Source of the DNA: Bdellovibrionales bacterium
GTDB lineage: Bacteria > Bdellovibrionota > Bdellovibrionia > Bdellovibrionales > UBA1609
Length of the DNA: 64,000 nt
Direction of reading: 5' to 3'
Assembly (NCBI GenBank): GCA_016716765.1
Contig: JADJVA010000025.1
Location: 558,001 to 622,000, forward strand
Of this stretch, positions 60,132 through 64,000 are shown one piece after another (the first letter of the stretch is position 1; every line of letters starts with the position of its first letter). A model generated the notes under the pieces. The model worked only from the letters and a program-made list of their open reading frames with translations, made no database searches and was not told where the DNA came from. The position numbers and the translations under genes are program-made.

Positions 60132-61382
60132 TTAAAGTTCCTGGGGCTTTCGCTCGGTTCGCCTTCGGTTGCTTCGCCATCTGTTTCTTCGACTTTTAAT
60201 TTGTGCTTCACCTATTTTATCCCGTGATTTTTCGAAGTTTTGGGCCCAGTAAAGCCAATCCTCCCCTGATAGCGAGTATTCTCGGGAAGAAAACTGAAGC
60301 GCCAGGTGGAAGGCCTCGGTTTGCAGAACGGCCATTTGGCGGCGTTCGCCACGGCGCTCAAAATCCGCCCTTTTTCGAAGAATAGACTGCATGTGAAGGG
60401 CTTTTGCAACCATGCCTTGTTCTTGCTTAAACATGCCGACCTCGCCACGCATGAGACTGATCATATCAGGATTTTCAAGGATTTGGTTGGTACTGATTGT
60501 TCGATTTGGATCTGGGTTAATTGTGGCTCGGTAATAAGCTTGGACAAGGGCTCCAAATAACTGAACAGGATCAGATTGGTCGATTGGCTTATCATGTATG
60601 TGACTCAGGTAATGACAAAAAAGATCGGCACTTTCTTTGTGAGAAAAGACTTCGTGTAAGTGAGGAGACATATACTTGAGAACTCCAAGGTCGTAAGATT
60701 CCAAGAAGGGCTGCGCGGGGTCAGCGATGCGAAGGTATTTTAGAATCTCTTCACGACGACGAGGGAGAGCGGTGTCTGCCAAAGAGGCCGCATTGGCTTG
60801 AATGGCTTCACGCACTTCAGGGTCAATGTTAAATCTTATGAGATGAGCGAGGCGAATCCCCCTGAGAATTCTTATTGGATCTTCTTTAAATCTACGATTT
60901 GGCTCTCCAATCGTTCGAATTGTCTGGTTTTTAAGGTCGCCGAGGCCACCACAAAAATCCAGCAATTTATTGCTGATGGGATCGTACATGAGTCCATTGA
61001 TTGTGAAGTCCCGACGATTGGCATCTTCTTCGGGGGATCCAAAAAGATTGTCGCCACTTTCAATATGATCGGGAAGGACTTCATCTGTTTTTAAATCTCG
61101 GCGGAATGTGGCCACTTCAAATTGTTGATCCCCTCTTTTGACGAGGACCAACCGAAAACGTTTGCCTATGATAAACGCATTGCGAATCTGGCGTCTCACA
61201 TCACCAGGCCGAGCATCTGTGGCTATGTCATAGTCCTTCGGTTGCTTGTTCAGAAGCAAATCTCGGACGCAACCACCCACCAGATAGGTGGTAAACCCCC
61301 GGTCTTGGAGCAATCTGACAATATCTAGGGCCTCAGGATCAATCCACTCTTGATGCAAACAAGGCTTTTGAGTAACTTCCAT
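60132..61382 (-). CDS. pcnB: poly(A) polymerase / tRNA nucleotidyltransferase family (PcnB-like)
   Basis: A 416-residue class II nucleotidyltransferase. The head domain shows TYLVGGCVRDLLLNKQPKDYDIATDARP (GG and DxD motifs, within residues about 28-55), RRDFTINGLMYDP and DPIRILRGIRLAHLI. The neck and body (LSHIHDKPIDQSDPVQLF) and a very basic C-terminal tail (RRNRWRSNRRRTERK) favour PcnB, whose tail binds RNA, over CCA-adding enzymes. It adds 3' poly(A) tails that promote RNA decay. ATG 61382 is chosen; the frame opens at 61409. It lies 42 bases before tatA on the same strand. Confidence 0.85.
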   Translation of the reverse strand: MEVTQKPCLHQEWIDPEALDIVRLLQDRGFTTYLVGGCVRDLLLNKQPKDYDIATDARPGDVRRQIRNAFIIGKRFRLVLVKRGDQQFEVATFRRDLKTDEVLPDHIESGDNLFGSPEEDANRRDFTINGLMYDPISNKLLDFCGGLGDLKNQTIRTIGEPNRRFKEDPIRILRGIRLAHLIRFNIDPEVREAIQANAASLADTALPRRREEILKYLRIADPAQPFLESYDLGVLKYMSPHLHEVFSHKESADLFCHYLSHIHDKPIDQSDPVQLFGALVQAYYRATINPDPNRTISTNQILENPDMISLMRGEVGMFKQEQGMVAKALHMQSILRKRADFERRGERRQMAVLQTEAFHLALQFSSREYSLSGEDWLYWAQNFEKSRDKIGEAQIKSRRNRWRSNRRRTERKPQEL

Positions 61383-61435
61383 CGGTGGCCATAATGACGC
61401 GACTTGCACGATGGGTCAAACAGGAAGGAAAGGAT

Positions 61436-62261
61436 ATGGGTCATTTAGCAAATTTCCATCATCGAATTTCGGGGCCCGATTCCGCACCCAAACTCGTATT
61501 TTTGCACGGTTTGATGGGATCTGCCGCCAATTGGAGAAAAATCGTTCCGGCCTTTGAGGATCAATACAATATTTTAGTTTTTGACCAAAGAGGCCATGGG
61601 AAATCCTTTCATCCTGATTTTGGATTTTCTCCTGAGGCCTACTCGAGATTTACAATTGATCCTTGATGAATTGGGATGGAAGGAAGGAATTTATCTGGTG
61701 GGCCATTCTTTGGGTGGAAGAAATGCTCTCCAATTTGCCCACTCTTTTGCGAGTCGCGTTAAAAAACTAGTTATCGAAGACATTGGCCCCGATTCCCCTC
61801 CAGAAGCAGTCGAAAAGATTGAGTTTTACTTGAATTCGATTCCCACCCCGTTTCAGGACAAGAAAGCGGCCAAGGTCTTTTTTGATCATGAGTTTCCTCA
61901 GATCATAGGGAAGGGGAAAAAGGGAGAGGTGCTTTCTCAGTACTTTTACACAAATATTGAAGCACAACAGGACGGGACGGCTGACTGGCGCTTTTCGAGA
62001 AAAGCCATTCTGGGGAGTGTCAAGGAAGGGAGAGCCTATGAGAGGTGGGATCAGGTTCGGAACTTGCGAACTCCGACCCTCTGGATTCGAGGGAGTCAGA
62101 GCGAGGACCTTTCCAGAGGGACCTTCCAACGTGTATTGGAAAGCAGTTCTTTTATCAGAGGGGTGGAAATAGTTGGAGCAGGACATTGGGTTCATTTTGA
62201 CCAACCAGCTCTGTTTATTCAGGCTCTCAAGGATTTTTTTATTCAAGATAAATCCACTTGA
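61436..62261 (+). pseudogene. alpha/beta hydrolase, frameshifted
   Basis: The first frame carries LVFLHGLMGSAANWRKIVPAF and LVFDQRGHGKSFHPDF (oxyanion loop and strand), then ends at 61666 shortly after SPEAYSRF. A second frame overlaps it and continues as RDLQLILDELGW, with the nucleophile elbow LVGHSLGGRNALQF and the His in GAGHWVHFDQPALF. The expected join lies near 61639-61647; one extra base or two missing bases would explain it. Joined, about 274 residues, similar to YbfF-type esterases. It follows pcnB divergently; the ATG at 61436 has a GAAAGG site. Confidence 0.82.
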
Positions 62262-62275
62262 ATATGCCATGTGCT

Positions 62276-62303
62276 TTGACAAATACCATGACCTTCGTAT
62301 ACT
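62276..62303 (+). promoter_or_regulatory. sigma-70-type promoter for the DEAD-box helicase
   Basis: TTGACA at 62276-62281 and TATACT at 62298-62303 with a 16-base spacer; both hexamers are at or near consensus. Transcription would start about 62310, giving a leader of about 45 bases before the GTG at 62355. Confidence 0.75.
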
Positions 62304-62354
62304 AGTGCCACATAAACATTGACGATATGAGTCAGAGACGAGGAAGTCCTGTTA

Positions 62355-64000
<1,646 letters not shown>

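Overview
The window looks like chromosome from a Gram-negative, Bdellovibrio-like bacterium (Bdellovibrionota or a close relative). The evidence is indirect: many lipoproteins and outer-membrane barrels, a lexA-imuA-imuB-dnaE2 mutagenesis operon whose operator has TTAC/GTAA half-sites like those I recall for Bdellovibrio LexA, a full menaquinone pathway, and no phage, plasmid or conjugation genes. I found no tRNA, rRNA or CRISPR array.

Layout. 1-7.4 kb: a DUF2914 membrane protein cut by the window edge, a carboxylesterase, a MerC-like protein, a ferredoxin-domain reductase coupled to dapF, and a lipoprotein with three internal repeats. 7.4-14 kb: two inverted copies of an intergenic repeat, then the lexA operon, in which the dnaE2 polymerase gene is broken twice. 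14-20.5 kb: an unknown protein, a ribosome-hibernation-like protein, a frameshifted ung, and dppABC. 20.9-34.6 kb: a hybrid histidine kinase and a quinone island: aroF-menG on one strand, divergent menF-menD-menH-(small ORF)-menB-menA-menC-menE, menI convergent at the end, then a polyprenyl diphosphate synthase and a second UbiA-family enzyme. Together these could carry carbon from the first shikimate step and from isoprenoid precursors to methylated menaquinone. 34.6-40.5 kb: rsmJ, a SirB1-like protein, a degenerate SpoIIE-type phosphatase, citrate synthase, a PilZ protein and an enoyl-CoA hydratase-like gene. 40.5-46.4 kb: a divergent locus of His-rich exported proteins facing an ankyrin lipoprotein, another lipoprotein and a barrel-like protein. 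46.4-64 kb: elbB, a GNAT protein with a prepilin- or lipoprotein-like partner, nth, a thiamine-type ABC system with a frameshifted permease, a barrel protein, an adenosine deaminase-family gene, transketolase, a family 9 glycosyltransferase, tatA, pcnB, a frameshifted hydrolase and a DEAD-box helicase cut by the right edge.

The strongest unexplained signal is a family of six intergenic elements of about 200-235 bp (A-F). Each has a nearly invariant core of about 60 bases inside long inverted arms. The arms differ between copies but stay paired within each copy, and most residual mismatches are G-T (G-U in RNA) on one strand. Every copy lies 0-18 bases from a stop codon, and in five of six the same end faces the gene. 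This suggests a folded RNA or a hairpin-type mobile element, not random repeats. The second theme is gene decay: dnaE2, ung, the ABC permease and an alpha/beta hydrolase each carry isolated lesions in otherwise well-preserved sequence, which could be real pseudogenes or consensus errors.
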